From NCBI GenBank assembly GCA_019187105.1, contig JABAQM010000001.1, positions 868,001 through 932,000 on the forward strand: a DNA stretch of 64,000 nt. The letters run 5' to 3'. Positions 16,623-25,190 of the stretch are shown piece by piece. This stretch comes from Fimbriimonadaceae bacterium (GTDB taxonomy: Bacteria; Armatimonadota; Fimbriimonadia; Fimbriimonadales; Fimbriimonadaceae). How positions within the stretch are numbered: the first letter of the stretch is position 1; every line of letters starts with the position of its first letter. A program made the position numbers and the translations under genes. Under the pieces are notes generated by a model. The model had not been told where the DNA came from. It did not search any database and worked only from the letters and a program-made list of their open reading frames with translations.

Positions 16623-17776
16623 ACCAGGCTTCTGGCTCGGCGGCGCAGGGCATAAGCTCCTGTCCCCAGTACCAAGGCGATGAGAATCACACCAGGATTG
16701 CCACCCACCAGCCGACTGGCGAACGGCGCGAGCGGAACATCGACCGGTGCGATCGCGTCGACCCGGCGCACAAATCCATCTCCGTCGACGGCTTCCCAGT
16801 GCCCGAGCACCTGCCCCTTCACAACCGGTGCTGAAACATGATTTGGAATCCTTGCCACCCATTGGAGCGTCTCGTTGGGCTTCACGACGGTCGCAGGTGT
16901 TGCCGCCGTGAGATCGAGTTTGCCGATCGTTCCTCCCTTGATCTCGATCGGCTTCGCCAAGCCCTCCGAAGGCTTCAGCGTAAAGGTCTTGAAGCCGTAA
17001 TCCAACAGGGCGTTGGTATCGACGATCCAATCCTCGCTCTTGAGAACAACCGTAAGGAGCCGGAAGCCGTTTCGGGTCGCACTCCCGACGAAGCATCGAC
17101 CGGCTGGGTTTGTGTAGCCGGTCTTCACGCCCTCGACCGTCTTGTCAGTTTTCAGCAGCTTGTTCTTGCTGATGAGCCACCGGTCAGCCTGATTGATCGA
17201 TCGAGCGATCTTTGTTTTCCGCAGCTTCGCCACCTCGCGGAAAGTCGGGTCCGTCATGGCGTGCCTGGCCATCATGGCAAGGTCGAAGGCCGTTGTCTGG
17301 TGGTTGGGATCGTTGAGCCCGTTTGGGTTCGTGAAGTGTGTGTTCAGACAACCGAGCTCTTTGGCTCTGTCGTTCATTAATTTGGCAAATTCCTCAACAG
17401 AACCGGAAATGTGGTTCGCTACCGCGCAGCAGGCGTCGTTGGCGCTGCGAAGCATGATAGCTTTGAGCATGTCTCCAGCCGATACCTGCTCCTTGGGCTT
17501 GAGGTGGATGCTCGCCTCACCGATCGTCTCGATGTCCTCTGGCGCGGTGATGGCCTCGTCCATGCGGCAGCGCTCAATAAGAAGGATGGCGGTAAGAATC
17601 TTGGTGGTCGAAGCCGGAAATCTGGGCTGGTGGATGTTTCGACCCCAAAGCACCTTCCCGGAATCGGCGTCCATGAGGACCGCGCTCTTGGCGCTGATCT
17701 TTGGGCCAATCGCATCCGATGCGACGGCGCCGATGGCGCAGGCGGCAAAGAGGGTTATGGTCGATAACTTCCCCAT
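16619..17776 (-). CDS. dacF: D-alanyl-D-alanine carboxypeptidase (PBP5/DacF-like)
   Basis: A serine peptidase S11 that trims the terminal D-Ala from peptidoglycan stem peptides. Catalytic motifs are SxxK at residues 56-59 (STTK), SxN at 111-113 (SAN) and KTG at 218-220. There is a signal peptide (MGKLSTITLFAACAIGAVAS), then the catalytic domain, a C-terminal beta domain from about residue 285, and a final hydrophobic anchor (NPGVILIALVLGTGAYALRR) that ties it to the membrane. It is downstream of scpA-scpB and overlaps the pseudouridine synthase start, so these genes likely form one operon, an order (scpA-scpB-dacF-rsuA) seen in many bacteria. Confidence 0.95.
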   Translation of the reverse strand: MGKLSTITLFAACAIGAVASDAIGPKISAKSAVLMDADSGKVLWGRNIHQPRFPASTTKILTAILLIERCRMDEAITAPEDIETIGEASIHLKPKEQVSAGDMLKAIMLRSANDACCAVANHISGSVEEFAKLMNDRAKELGCLNTHFTNPNGLNDPNHQTTAFDLAMMARHAMTDPTFREVAKLRKTKIARSINQADRWLISKNKLLKTDKTVEGVKTGYTNPAGRCFVGSATRNGFRLLTVVLKSEDWIVDTNALLDYGFKTFTLKPSEGLAKPIEIKGGTIGKLDLTAATPATVVKPNETLQWVARIPNHVSAPVVKGQVLGHWEAVDGDGFVRRVDAIAPVDVPLAPFASRLVGGNPGVILIALVLGTGAYALRRRARSLV

Positions 17777-17783
17777 GCGGCGG

Positions 17784-18320
17784 TCAGTTTACCGACTGAA
17801 GCTCGTCTTCCTCGCCGGCAGGCTCCGGCGCCATGACCGCCGGCAGCTCAGTTAAGCTCTCCAGCTGAAAGTGGTGCATAAACTGTTGGGTCGTGCCGTA
17901 GAGGAGCGGACGCCCGGGTGCCCGCTTCCTTCCGACTTCTCGAATGAGCCTTCTCTCGAGCAAGGCGCGAACCCCGTAGTCGCTCTGGACGCCGCGGACG
18001 GACTCGATTTCCGCCATGGTGATCGGCTGGCGATACGCCACGATGGCGAGAACCTCCATAAGACTCTTGCTCATGCGCTGCCGCTGAGGCTTGAGCAGCT
18101 TGGCAACGTCATCGGCGAACTCTGGTTTGGTCGCCAGTTGATAACCGCCGGCAACGCGCACGAGCATGAGCGGACCGGCTCCGGCGAGCGCATGGCCCAG
18201 ATCGGCGAGGTGACGCTCCACCGTTTCGGAATCCACTTCCAGGGTTTCCGCGAGCGAACCCGACGAAAGCGGCGTGTCGGTCACGAACAGCAAAGCAAGA
18301 ACCCGATCGCGTAACGTCAA
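17784..18320 (-). CDS. scpB: Segregation and condensation protein B
   Basis: ScpB is the winged-helix subunit that pairs with ScpA and Smc in chromosome condensation. The 178-residue protein has two tandem winged-helix domains. The second holds the family signature (LMEVLAIVAYRQPITMAEIE, then SVRGVQSDYGVRALLERRLI, then GRKRAPGRPLLYGTT). Its start overlaps the stop of scpA by 4 bp, a classic translational coupling for a complex with fixed stoichiometry. Confidence 0.95.
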   Translation of the reverse strand: MTLRDRVLALLFVTDTPLSSGSLAETLEVDSETVERHLADLGHALAGAGPLMLVRVAGGYQLATKPEFADDVAKLLKPQRQRMSKSLMEVLAIVAYRQPITMAEIESVRGVQSDYGVRALLERRLIREVGRKRAPGRPLLYGTTQQFMHHFQLESLTELPAVMAPEPAGEEDELQSVN

Positions 18321-19066
18321 GATGGATCCTCCAAGGCAAATTGAATTTGGTCCCCATCGGACCGAACGGCGACCTGCCGGAGACGGATGAGCTCAAGGAG
18401 CGCAAGGAACCACCACACGGCCTCGGTCCGGGAAAAATCTCCGACCACGAGGCGGTCGAGCGTTCGCCATTCGTGGGTCACGGCGGCAGCAACGACGAGC
18501 ATTTGGTCGGCGAGCGATCGCCGGGGACGGCCCATCGCGGGAACGGGGTCCGGGTGGGCTCTCTTGAGCAGCGATTCGAGGGCGATGGCAAGGTCTTCGA
18601 TTTGTACGCTTGCAAACTCGTACGGCATCTCGTACGGCGCGCCATCGACGGTGCGAAAGAATCGCTGGTCACCGAGCTCTTCTCGTCCGTAAAGCTCGGA
18701 CATGATGGGCGCGAAGCTTTCAATGTAAGGCTCGATTGCCTCCATTGGTTCCTCAAACTCGTCCTCCGGCCCATCACTCTGCAACAAACCGCTCGCCTTT
18801 CGCTCCACCAAGTAAGACAGGACGGCAATTCCCGCCGCGAGACTGTCGATGTCGAGATCGCCAACGGAGCTGAGGTATTCGAAGTACGCCGAGCAGATCG
18901 GCGCCAAGGGTACATCCAACAGATCGACCTTGTGCCGCCTGACCGCAACGAACATGGCGGCGAGGGAACCCGAGAAGGCATCGCATTCAATCGAAATCGC
19001 GGGCACGCCAACCAGGCTGCCGTCTACGGTCTCAAGCGATGGAACAACCTCTAGCGCTGTCGCCAC
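18317..19066 (-). CDS. scpA: Segregation and condensation protein A (kleisin)
   Basis: ScpA bridges the Smc heads. The N-terminal part has FSGSLAAMFVAVRRHKVDLL, then DVPLAPICSAYFEYL, matching the kleisin N-domain that binds the Smc neck (usual pattern F-x-GPL-x-LLL-x-L-x(4)-DI-x-x-IPI). The middle is acidic and the C-terminal winged helix is RTEAVWWFLALLELIRLRQV. The protein is 249 residues, a usual length. It is the first gene of the scpA-scpB-dacF-rsuA block, with no gene on the same strand directly upstream. Confidence 0.92.
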   Translation of the reverse strand: MATALEVVPSLETVDGSLVGVPAISIECDAFSGSLAAMFVAVRRHKVDLLDVPLAPICSAYFEYLSSVGDLDIDSLAAGIAVLSYLVERKASGLLQSDGPEDEFEEPMEAIEPYIESFAPIMSELYGREELGDQRFFRTVDGAPYEMPYEFASVQIEDLAIALESLLKRAHPDPVPAMGRPRRSLADQMLVVAAAVTHEWRTLDRLVVGDFSRTEAVWWFLALLELIRLRQVAVRSDGDQIQFALEDPS

Positions 19067-19104
19067 GCAGGAAAGGACGGACTAGGACGCGGTTTTGAAG
19101 GTGG

Positions 19105-19638
19105 TTATCCGACCTTCTTGAGGTTCATTTCCATGAACTTCATGGGGGGCCGGCCCTCGATGAGCACCTCGCCGGTTTCGATCCACTCCTGTTTCGCCTT
19201 CCCAGTCATGTTGAATCGGACTTTGGTGGTGTTGTTGGGCTTCAGTTCCCAGGTAAAGCCATCCTCCGTGAGGATCAAATCATGGACCGCCTCGGGCTGA
19301 TTGAACAGGTAGGTTCGGAACTGGTACTTGGAAGTCTTGGTGTCGTAAGTGATGATCGCCAGAGTTTGGTGCCGAACTTTTCCTTCACCATCCTTGAACT
19401 CGCCTTCGACGAGCAACGCCTTGCCGGAAAGCTTCATCTGGACCGTTTCAGTTCCGGTGTAGTCCGCCTTCGCCCCGCTGGGCTCCATCACCCAACCCTT
19501 GCCCTGCCACTTTCCAACGAGGAAGCCGACCTTCTCGATCGCTGCCTTTTCCGCCGGGGAAGGCCCTTGTTCCTGCAGGGGCGTAACAAATGCGGCGGAG
19601 GCGAGGAGAGTGACGGCTATCGTGGTCATGGTTCCCAC
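19105..19638 (-). CDS. Exported DUF1579-like protein
   Basis: A signal peptide (MGTMTTIAVTLLASAAFVTP) precedes a lipocalin-like beta domain. LVGKWQGKGWVMEPSG opens the domain, as in DUF1579 and THAP4-like barrels, and repeated strands follow (TETVQMKLSGKALLVEGEF, LAIITYDTKTSKYQFRTYLF). The C-terminus is a strand EWIETGEVLIEGRPPMKFME. Such proteins may bind small ligands or heme, but nothing specific is visible. An in-frame ATG at 19629 is an alternative start. The gene diverges from the cyclase gene with about 43 bp between them. Confidence 0.75.
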   Translation of the reverse strand: MGTMTTIAVTLLASAAFVTPLQEQGPSPAEKAAIEKVGFLVGKWQGKGWVMEPSGAKADYTGTETVQMKLSGKALLVEGEFKDGEGKVRHQTLAIITYDTKTSKYQFRTYLFNQPEAVHDLILTEDGFTWELKPNNTTKVRFNMTGKAKQEWIETGEVLIEGRPPMKFMEMNLKKVG

Positions 19639-19681
19639 TATACACGCTCATCGACCGGAGCCCCATGTATGCTTCACGCCG

Positions 19682-20785
19682 ATGTCGGAGATTGCCAAGT
19701 ACCGCTGGAGGGTCTTTCTCTACTCCGCGATACCTGCCTGCCTAGCGCCAATCATTTTCACAACGATCTCCACCGGGCGCTTCGTGCCTCAGTTCGTGCT
19801 GCTTGGATTGTGTGCCGGTTTGCCCGGCGCGATCGGGATCAACGTCACCGAATTCTTCATCATGCCGAAGTTTCGACGACGGCCCTTTATGCTGGGAGTC
19901 ATTGCTCGCGTGCTCTGCTACGGCGCCGTGATGGTGCCGTCGTTCCTGCTGGGGCTCGCGAGCTTTCGGGCGGCTATGGGCGGTATGGATCTCTCCAGCC
20001 AACGGCTTTGGCAGGAAACCTGGGCGCTCTTCACAATGCCGGCGGTCCAGTTCGGCTTTTGGTTCGCACTGGTCGGGATGTTCATCGCAAACTTCCTCAT
20101 CAATTTCAGCCACAAGGTGGGTCCCGGCGTCACCCTAAATTGGATCCTCGGTCGCTACCACTCGCCAAGGAAGGAGCGGCGGTTCTTCATGTTTCTGGAC
20201 CTGAAGGACTCCACTCGGTTGGCCGAGCACTTGGGAAACGAACGCTTCAGCCTCTTCGTCCGAGAGTTCTTCGAAGACATGACTTACCCGCTCATCAAAA
20301 CGCAGGCCGAAGTTTCTCACTACATTGGCGATGAAGCGGTGGTTTCCTGGCGGATCGACCGAGGTAGACGGAACCAAAACTGCATCCAGCTGTACCTCCT
20401 CTTGCTCGAGGAAATGGACAAACGTCGGGACGCCTACATGAATGAATTTGGCGAGCTACCGCGGTTCAAGGCGGGACTTCATGTTGGCGACGTGGTCGCC
20501 ACCGACGTCGGTGGCTTGAAGAGCGAAATTGTGTTTCATGGCGACGTCATGAACACCACGGCGCGGATAACCGGACTCTGCTCCGAACTCAACCATGACT
20601 TTCTCGTATCTGCCGAGGCCGCCGAGATGCTGGTCGGCCCTGTCCAGTTCAAGGACCTGGGCGCCTTCGAGGTAAAGGGCAAGGCGGAGAAAGTGAGGGT
20701 CTGTGGGGTGGGACTTCCGGAAGCGCTCGACGAGAGTTCCAGCGAACGTTCTGGCCTAAGGGCCGCCGGCCCCTCTACTTCCTGA
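19682..20785 (+). CDS. Membrane-bound class III adenylate/guanylate cyclase
   Basis: The start is set at the ATG at 19682; upstream codons in the same frame run through the divergent gene. Residues 10-150 hold about four transmembrane helices (FLYSAIPACLAPIIFTTIST, FVLLGLCAGLPGAIGI and others). The C-terminal cyclase domain has the first metal Asp in FFMFLDLKDSTRLAEHLG, the second in YIGDEAVVSW, and the substrate region LHVGDVVATDVGGLKSEIVF, GDVMNTTARI. Product specificity (cAMP or cGMP) is not certain from sequence. The last 11 bp overlap the convergent FG-GAP gene. A second cyclase with a different N-terminus lies at 57977. Confidence 0.9.
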   Translation: MSEIAKYRWRVFLYSAIPACLAPIIFTTISTGRFVPQFVLLGLCAGLPGAIGINVTEFFIMPKFRRRPFMLGVIARVLCYGAVMVPSFLLGLASFRAAMGGMDLSSQRLWQETWALFTMPAVQFGFWFALVGMFIANFLINFSHKVGPGVTLNWILGRYHSPRKERRFFMFLDLKDSTRLAEHLGNERFSLFVREFFEDMTYPLIKTQAEVSHYIGDEAVVSWRIDRGRRNQNCIQLYLLLLEEMDKRRDAYMNEFGELPRFKAGLHVGDVVATDVGGLKSEIVFHGDVMNTTARITGLCSELNHDFLVSAEAAEMLVGPVQFKDLGAFEVKGKAEKVRVCGVGLPEALDESSSERSGLRAAGPSTS

Positions 20786-22013
20786 GATAAACCCAAACAA
20801 ACCCGTTGCTTTCGTCTCGTGGTCGGTACTTCGCCGATTCGTTGCCCAGGGTCGTGAGTTGCTTGAGGAGCTTTCCGTATTCAGGCGTTGCTTCTTCGGC
20901 TTTTCGCCAGGCCTTGACGTAAGCATCCTGCTGCTCCTTCGTCATAACGCTGCCCGGCGCGTTGCCGGCGGCTTTCGTCGCCGCAGCCAGAAACTGTGAC
21001 TGGAACTTCTCCATCTTCTGCTGAGTTGCAGCGGTCTCCTTGTCGATCTGTTGCAGCCGCTTCTCGTCGGCAGCCGTAAGCTTGCGCTGAACAGCCTGGG
21101 TCATCAAGAAGTCGCCAACAAGCAGATCCATCTTGCCGTCTCCGTTCCAATCTCCAACGAATGGCTTGGTGCGTACTCCCGGATGCCACGGAGCAAAGGT
21201 GCCAGCCTTGCGGTCTGTCCACTTCCGCGGGGACCAGGCGGCTTGCCCATCCAGCCCTTCGATGATCGGCTTCTGCTCCACCAGCGTCAGCTGACCGCCG
21301 GATCGCGAGCCCTTGAAGAAACGCACCGTGCCCTCGCCGTTTCCCAGGATCAAGTCGATGACGCCGTCACCGTCCCAGTCGGTGGCGCAGGGTCCGCCGT
21401 CATTGGCCTCGATCACTTTGCCGCCCGCCGATAGCTTTTCGCCGGGGGCGAACGTAAGGTCGCCAAGGCCCTTGTAGAAGAATACGGGTCCGGCAATGTA
21501 GCCCACGATCAAGTCCAGGCGACCGTCGGCGTCCCAGTCCGCAACACTGGCCGCGCTTGCCGATTCCTCGCTGATGGTCTTCCCGTCGGCGTGCTTCAGG
21601 GAAGCCGAAGGAGCAAAGGTTCCGTTGCCCTCCCCTTTGAAAAAGAAGATTTCGCCCGGCGTATAGCCGCCGCTGACGAGATCGTTCGTTCCATCGCCAT
21701 CCAGATCCGCAACCTGCGGAGTCATGCCGACACATCACCCGGCAGGAACCGACAGGTCGGCGTGGCCGGCTTTGACGTAGAAGAAGTCCTCAAACTTCGG
21801 CGCCGTTCGAGAGCCCTTATTGAGGTAGACCCGCAGCTTGCCACTCCCGAACTGGCCGACCAGCAGGTCGATCTTCCCATCGCCATTCCAGTCGTAGAGA
21901 TTGGGCGCGGCGTGCCCAACTTCGACCGATATCGGCTCACCGGAAGCCTTCACCAAAAACGGCTTGGCCAACTCGAGCGGAGCAAGCCCGAAAACCAAAG
22001 TTGCACACCACAT
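20775..22013 (-). CDS. Exported FG-GAP/VCBS protein with in-frame UGA: candidate selenoprotein
   Basis: The frame from 22013 (92 codons, ending LSVPAG at 21738) and the frame from 21725 (MTPQVADLDGDG onward to 20775) are the same frame, separated only by TGA (21737-21735) and the codons for Cys-Val-Gly. Read through, it is 412 residues: a short signal peptide (MWCATLVFGLAPLELA), a first FG-GAP repeat (LYDWNGDGKIDLLVGQF), a Sec-Cys pair at 93-94, four more repeats (VADLDGDGTNDLVSG, VADWDADGRLDLIVG, ATDWDGDGVIDLILG, VGDWNGDGKMDLLVG), a coiled coil (about 305-340) and a short tail. The downstream half alone lacks a signal peptide, so a restart would leave it in the cytosol. A SECIS-like hairpin directly follows the UGA. 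Alternative: a recent nonsense mutation or sequencing error. Confidence 0.75.
21706..21737 (-). promoter_or_regulatory. Candidate bacterial SECIS element immediately after the in-frame UGA
   Basis: Reading the minus strand, UGA is followed after 14 nt by UCCGCAGGUUGCGGA: a 5-bp GC-rich stem (21720-21716 with 21710-21706) and an AGGUU loop. An extra GA/UC pair below can form if one C is bulged. The loop GU lies 22-23 nt after UGA. The E. coli fdhF SECIS has an AGGUCU loop with its GU 20-21 nt after UGA, and SelB recognises that G-U. The similarity is direct but the hairpin has not been tested. Confidence 0.6.
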
Positions 22014-22068
22014 GCCTACATGTTATCGCGCAAACCTCTCGGGTTTGCGCAATTGGGTCGAAAGGCTG

Positions 22069-22578
22069 CTATGAACACCCGGTGGGAGGCGGGGGAGGTG
22101 GCTCGATGGAGAGCGGGACCTTTATGTCGCCCCCTGGCAGGGAAATGGACTGACCGACAGTCAGGGGCGGTAGCGGCGCCCGGCAGTTCAGGAAATTCGG
22201 CGCATACGAGGCCGTTCCGTAGATGAAGTACTTGTGGTACGACGAGCCGAAGGACGCTGGGTCGATACTGAACGTCACGGCATTCGGAGGCACATTTGCC
22301 GCGAAAGTGCCGTCTGCTTGCGTCGTAGCCGAAGCGATGACGCTGCCGTCGGCCGCGTGAAACGTGACGACAAGGCCCTGAATCCCAATTGCTGTTCCGC
22401 TCGTGATGACCTTGCCGGAGATCTGGGTCGTGTTTCCACCCGTGCCACCCGTATTGTTGCCACCGGTCGTTAAGCTGGTCGAGCCACCCGTGGAGCCCGT
22501 ACCGCTGCCTCCGCCACCACAGCCAATGACGATGAGTGCGAACAACGCAGCAAACCAAACCCAGGGGGAGCGAATCAT
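22069..22578 (-). CDS. Lipoprotein with carboxypeptidase-regulatory-like domain
   Basis: The start at 22578 leads into a lipoprotein signal (MIRSPWVWFAALFALIVIGC) with a VIGC lipobox, so the mature protein is probably anchored by an acylated Cys. A Gly/Ser/Thr linker (residues 20-50) precedes a beta-sandwich of about 90 residues (QISGKVITSGTAIGIQGLVV, then TFHAADGSVIASATTQADGT) that resembles CarboxypepD-regulatory/CnaB-like folds. The tail is Pro-rich (SIEPPPPPPTGCS). It probably has an envelope structural or adhesive role. It lies between the FG-GAP gene and cytidine deaminase, all on the minus strand. Confidence 0.78.
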   Translation of the reverse strand: MIRSPWVWFAALFALIVIGCGGGGSGTGSTGGSTSLTTGGNNTGGTGGNTTQISGKVITSGTAIGIQGLVVTFHAADGSVIASATTQADGTFAANVPPNAVTFSIDPASFGSSYHKYFIYGTASYAPNFLNCRAPLPPLTVGQSISLPGGDIKVPLSIEPPPPPPTGCS

Positions 22579-22582
22579 CGAC

Positions 22583-23005
22583 CTATTCTGACGTGTCGGC
22601 ACACTCGATGCTTCGTCTTGACTGCAACGTAAACGCATCCGGAAGTAACTCACCGATAGAGTAGGACGATATTTCGCCGGTTCTTGCGGAAAATAGATGG
22701 ATACGCGCGGCAGGAGCTGCGAATTCGGCCATCACTTGTCGGCATGCCCCACAGGGCGTCCCTTCGTCTTCGGTTACCACGGCAATCTCGGTCCAGCGAC
22801 TGCCCCCGGCCGCGATCATCGCGGCTAACGCATTGCGTTCGGCGCAGATGGTTAGGCCATAGCTCGCGTTTTCGACGTTGCATCCGGCGAAGACCGCTCC
22901 TGACTCAGACCGCACCGCCGCTCCCACCAAGTACTTGCTGTAAGGGGCATATGCCCTTTCCCTCACTTCCCGGGCTGCGGCAACGAGCTTCTTGATGGGG
23001 TCCAT
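22583..23005 (-). CDS. cdd: Cytidine deaminase
   Basis: A 140-residue homotetrameric-type cytidine deaminase that converts cytidine to uridine in pyrimidine salvage. The zinc and catalytic motifs are intact: CAERNA (Cys and catalytic Glu) and PCGACRQ (two Cys). The N-terminal AYAPYSKYLVGAAVRSESGA and GCNVENASYGLTICAERNAL are family signatures. The stop is 4 bp from the lipoprotein start, so the two are likely co-transcribed although functionally unrelated. Confidence 0.95.
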   Translation of the reverse strand: MDPIKKLVAAAREVRERAYAPYSKYLVGAAVRSESGAVFAGCNVENASYGLTICAERNALAAMIAAGGSRWTEIAVVTEDEGTPCGACRQVMAEFAAPAARIHLFSARTGEISSYSIGELLPDAFTLQSRRSIECADTSE

Positions 23006-23071
23006 TCTGCTTATTGGAGTTTACGCGCCACTCGCAACGAGGAAACGTTCATCGCCGTATCCTTGCGGAAA

Positions 23072-23779
23072 ATGAACGCTTTGATCGAAGGAATCCGATT
23101 GTCGTGGACGGACCGGCAGCTTCGGCCCTATATCATCAAGCCGTTCCTGTGGACGGTATTGAGCTACGCGGTTATTGCCCTTGTCCTCGGATGGGCCTTT
23201 GCAACCCTAGTCTCTCCCCATTTGATCGGTTGGGGAATTCCCGAAGCCTGGGCCAACGTCTTGTCTCGCCTCGCCTTCTTTCTTGCTTGGGGCCTAATCG
23301 GCGGCGCCGTTTTCTTCATGATCAACGGCGTGTTCTCGTCTCTCCTGTGGGACGATCTGAGCCGTCAGGCCGAACTGCAAATCTACGGTCACGCTCCCCT
23401 TGCCAAAACCACGATCCGAAGGTCGGTTGCCGACAGCATTCGGCGCATACCCTACGCTTGCGGCGTCGGTCTACTCTCATTCTTCCTTGGGCTGACCCCG
23501 CTGTTCTGGCTCTCCGTTTGGCCGGTCGGCCAGATGAGCCTTGTCGACTTCACCGCGCCGGCCCATGCACGCAGAGGACTCTACTATCCTGCCCAGAAGA
23601 AGGCCGCGCAGTCCTTGAGTGGGCAACATGGATTCGCTGTTCTTGCCGGGATGATCAGTCTCTTCCCCATTGTCAACGCGCTTTGTTTACCAGGTTGCAT
23701 TATCGGCGCCACCATGCTCGTACGACGATCGGAAGAAGCGCGGGAGCTGCCACTCGGAGCGGAGATCAGGCAAGCTTGA
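23072..23779 (+). CDS. EI24 domain membrane protein (CysZ-like)
   Basis: The 235-residue protein from the ATG at 23072 (a TTG at 23063 is an alternative) has an EI24/CysZ layout. An N-terminal amphipathic segment (MNALIEGIRLSWTDRQLRPY) precedes a helix pair (LWTVLSYAVIALVLGWAFAT and AFFLAWGLIGGAVFFMINGV). A soluble loop comes next, then two more helices near 145 and 200. CysZ members carry sulfate into the cell; other EI24 proteins have no known role. Nothing nearby points to sulfate metabolism except the cysteine desulfurase 3 kb away, so the substrate is open. Its 3' end overlaps the dprE1-like gene by 14 bp in convergent orientation. Confidence 0.82.
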   Translation: MNALIEGIRLSWTDRQLRPYIIKPFLWTVLSYAVIALVLGWAFATLVSPHLIGWGIPEAWANVLSRLAFFLAWGLIGGAVFFMINGVFSSLLWDDLSRQAELQIYGHAPLAKTTIRRSVADSIRRIPYACGVGLLSFFLGLTPLFWLSVWPVGQMSLVDFTAPAHARRGLYYPAQKKAAQSLSGQHGFAVLAGMISLFPIVNALCLPGCIIGATMLVRRSEEARELPLGAEIRQA

Positions 23780-25190
23780 GGCGGCGCGCCAGCTCGCTGG
23801 TCAAGAGGTGGTCCGGATCAACCTCCCGCTTGGCCCGGCGAAAGGCCGAGAGAGTCTCCTCGCCTAGGAAACGCTCAACGTCCGTCGGCCGCAGTGTCGA
23901 GTCCTTGGCAAAGTAGAACCTGCCACCGGCGGCAAGGGCAGTGTCGTTCATGTCGTGACAGAGCCTCATCAGGGGCAGAAGCTTGCGCTCTGTCACCTTG
24001 AAATCCATCGCCAGCGAAAAGCCATCCACCGAATAATCCACGAGGTAGCCGGATGGCCGATGCCGCTTCATGACCGTCAGATAATTCTCCAGGCGCATCG
24101 CCTGCTGCCGCCGAAGCAGCTCGCCAAACGCATCCAATGCGGTTTCCTTCGGTACGAAACACTGATACTGCAGGAAGCCGCCGGGGAGGTAAGCGTTTCT
24201 CCAATTCGGTACGGCATCGAGAAGGTACATGAAGGAGGCCAGACTTTGTGGGTGCGGACGACCATTCCCCAAAGTCTTGGAGGCGCGGTACTTCGCCCAG
24301 TTAATCATTCGCATCCCTAAGCGACGGTTGAACGGCTTGAGCAGTCTCCACGCCAGAGCCTTTGGCACGACACCCATCATCGTGTCAGAAATCTCCTGGT
24401 GACCCGGCAAAAGGCTTGCGGGCGGATTCCCCGCCTCTTCCGTGTACCAGGCAGCATGAAACAGGCCCCGACCGAGGGATTTTCCGCTCCCAAATGCATC
24501 GATCCACGAGACCATGTAGTCGGCGTCGTCGACAAACTCGTCGAAGGCGGCAAACTGCGACTGCAGATTGGTAACAGAGATGGGAAGTACGTGAAGATCG
24601 CCGGAGGCAACGTGCTTTAAGTTGATCACCGCCCGCGTGATGACGCCAAGAAGGCCGGCGCTGCCGACCACTTGTCGGAACCGCTCCGAACTCGGCTGCA
24701 ACGTCTCTAAATGTCCAGTGGGCCAGAGGACGTCAATCTCGACGATGTGATCGCCGAAGGTGCCAGCACGAAAGGCGTTCTTGCCATGAATGTTCATCGC
24801 GATCGCCCCGGCGACGGTCACGTGCGCGGTACCGCTCGAAACCGGTAGCCACCACCCGTCCTCGAGCGTATATCGCCATATCTGGTCGAGGGTCACACCA
24901 GGCTCGACTTCGATCCGGCCCGCGGTCGGGTCGTAGTTCAGGATGTCAGCCATGCGGCTGGTGTCCAGGATCAGACACTCGGCTCCAACGGCCGCGTCCC
25001 CGTAGCTCCTGCCCGCACCGCGCAGGACCACCTGTCGGCCGGATCGCCTGGCAAGATCGAACACGGCCGCAATCTCCTCGACCGAGCACGGGCGGTATAG
25101 GTAACCGTCGGCGATCGACGACATCCCAAACCCCGTGATCCGCACGATGCGGTCAGGGCTTACTTGGGACCAATTCGTCGAAAGATCCAT
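23766..25190 (-). CDS. dprE1: DprE1-like FAD-dependent decaprenylphosphoryl-ribose oxidase
   Basis: A 474-residue VAO-type flavoprotein. The FAD-binding segment is VVLRGAGRSYGDAAVG near residue 60, followed by GWWLPVSSGTAHVTVAGAIA and NIHGKN, which match mycobacterial DprE1 closely. The C-terminal substrate domain is present. DprE1 oxidises the 2'-hydroxyl of decaprenylphosphoryl-ribose to a keto intermediate; the adjacent SDR is the expected reductase DprE2. The start at 25190 lies 31 bp inside the dprE2-like gene; the longer frame to 25547 is not coding-like. With the upstream UbiA-type gene the set completes the core of the polyprenyl-phosphate arabinose donor pathway. Confidence 0.88.
   Translation of the reverse strand: MDLSTNWSQVSPDRIVRITGFGMSSIADGYLYRPCSVEEIAAVFDLARRSGRQVVLRGAGRSYGDAAVGAECLILDTSRMADILNYDPTAGRIEVEPGVTLDQIWRYTLEDGWWLPVSSGTAHVTVAGAIAMNIHGKNAFRAGTFGDHIVEIDVLWPTGHLETLQPSSERFRQVVGSAGLLGVITRAVINLKHVASGDLHVLPISVTNLQSQFAAFDEFVDDADYMVSWIDAFGSGKSLGRGLFHAAWYTEEAGNPPASLLPGHQEISDTMMGVVPKALAWRLLKPFNRRLGMRMINWAKYRASKTLGNGRPHPQSLASFMYLLDAVPNWRNAYLPGGFLQYQCFVPKETALDAFGELLRRQQAMRLENYLTVMKRHRPSGYLVDYSVDGFSLAMDFKVTERKLLPLMRLCHDMNDTALAAGGRFYFAKDSTLRPTDVERFLGEETLSAFRRAKREVDPDHLLTSELARRLKLA

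Noticed and set aside
16623-17096. N-terminal extension of the RsuA-type protein
   Set aside because: The extension is antisense-like, low-complexity sequence inside dacF. The ATG at 16622 starts directly with the S4 domain.
20775-22013. Treating the two halves of the FG-GAP gene as separate genes or a simple pseudogene
   Set aside because: The frame is unchanged across the TGA, both halves keep repeat structure, only the first half has a signal peptide, and a SECIS-like hairpin follows the UGA. A nonsense mutation remains possible and is stated in the finding.
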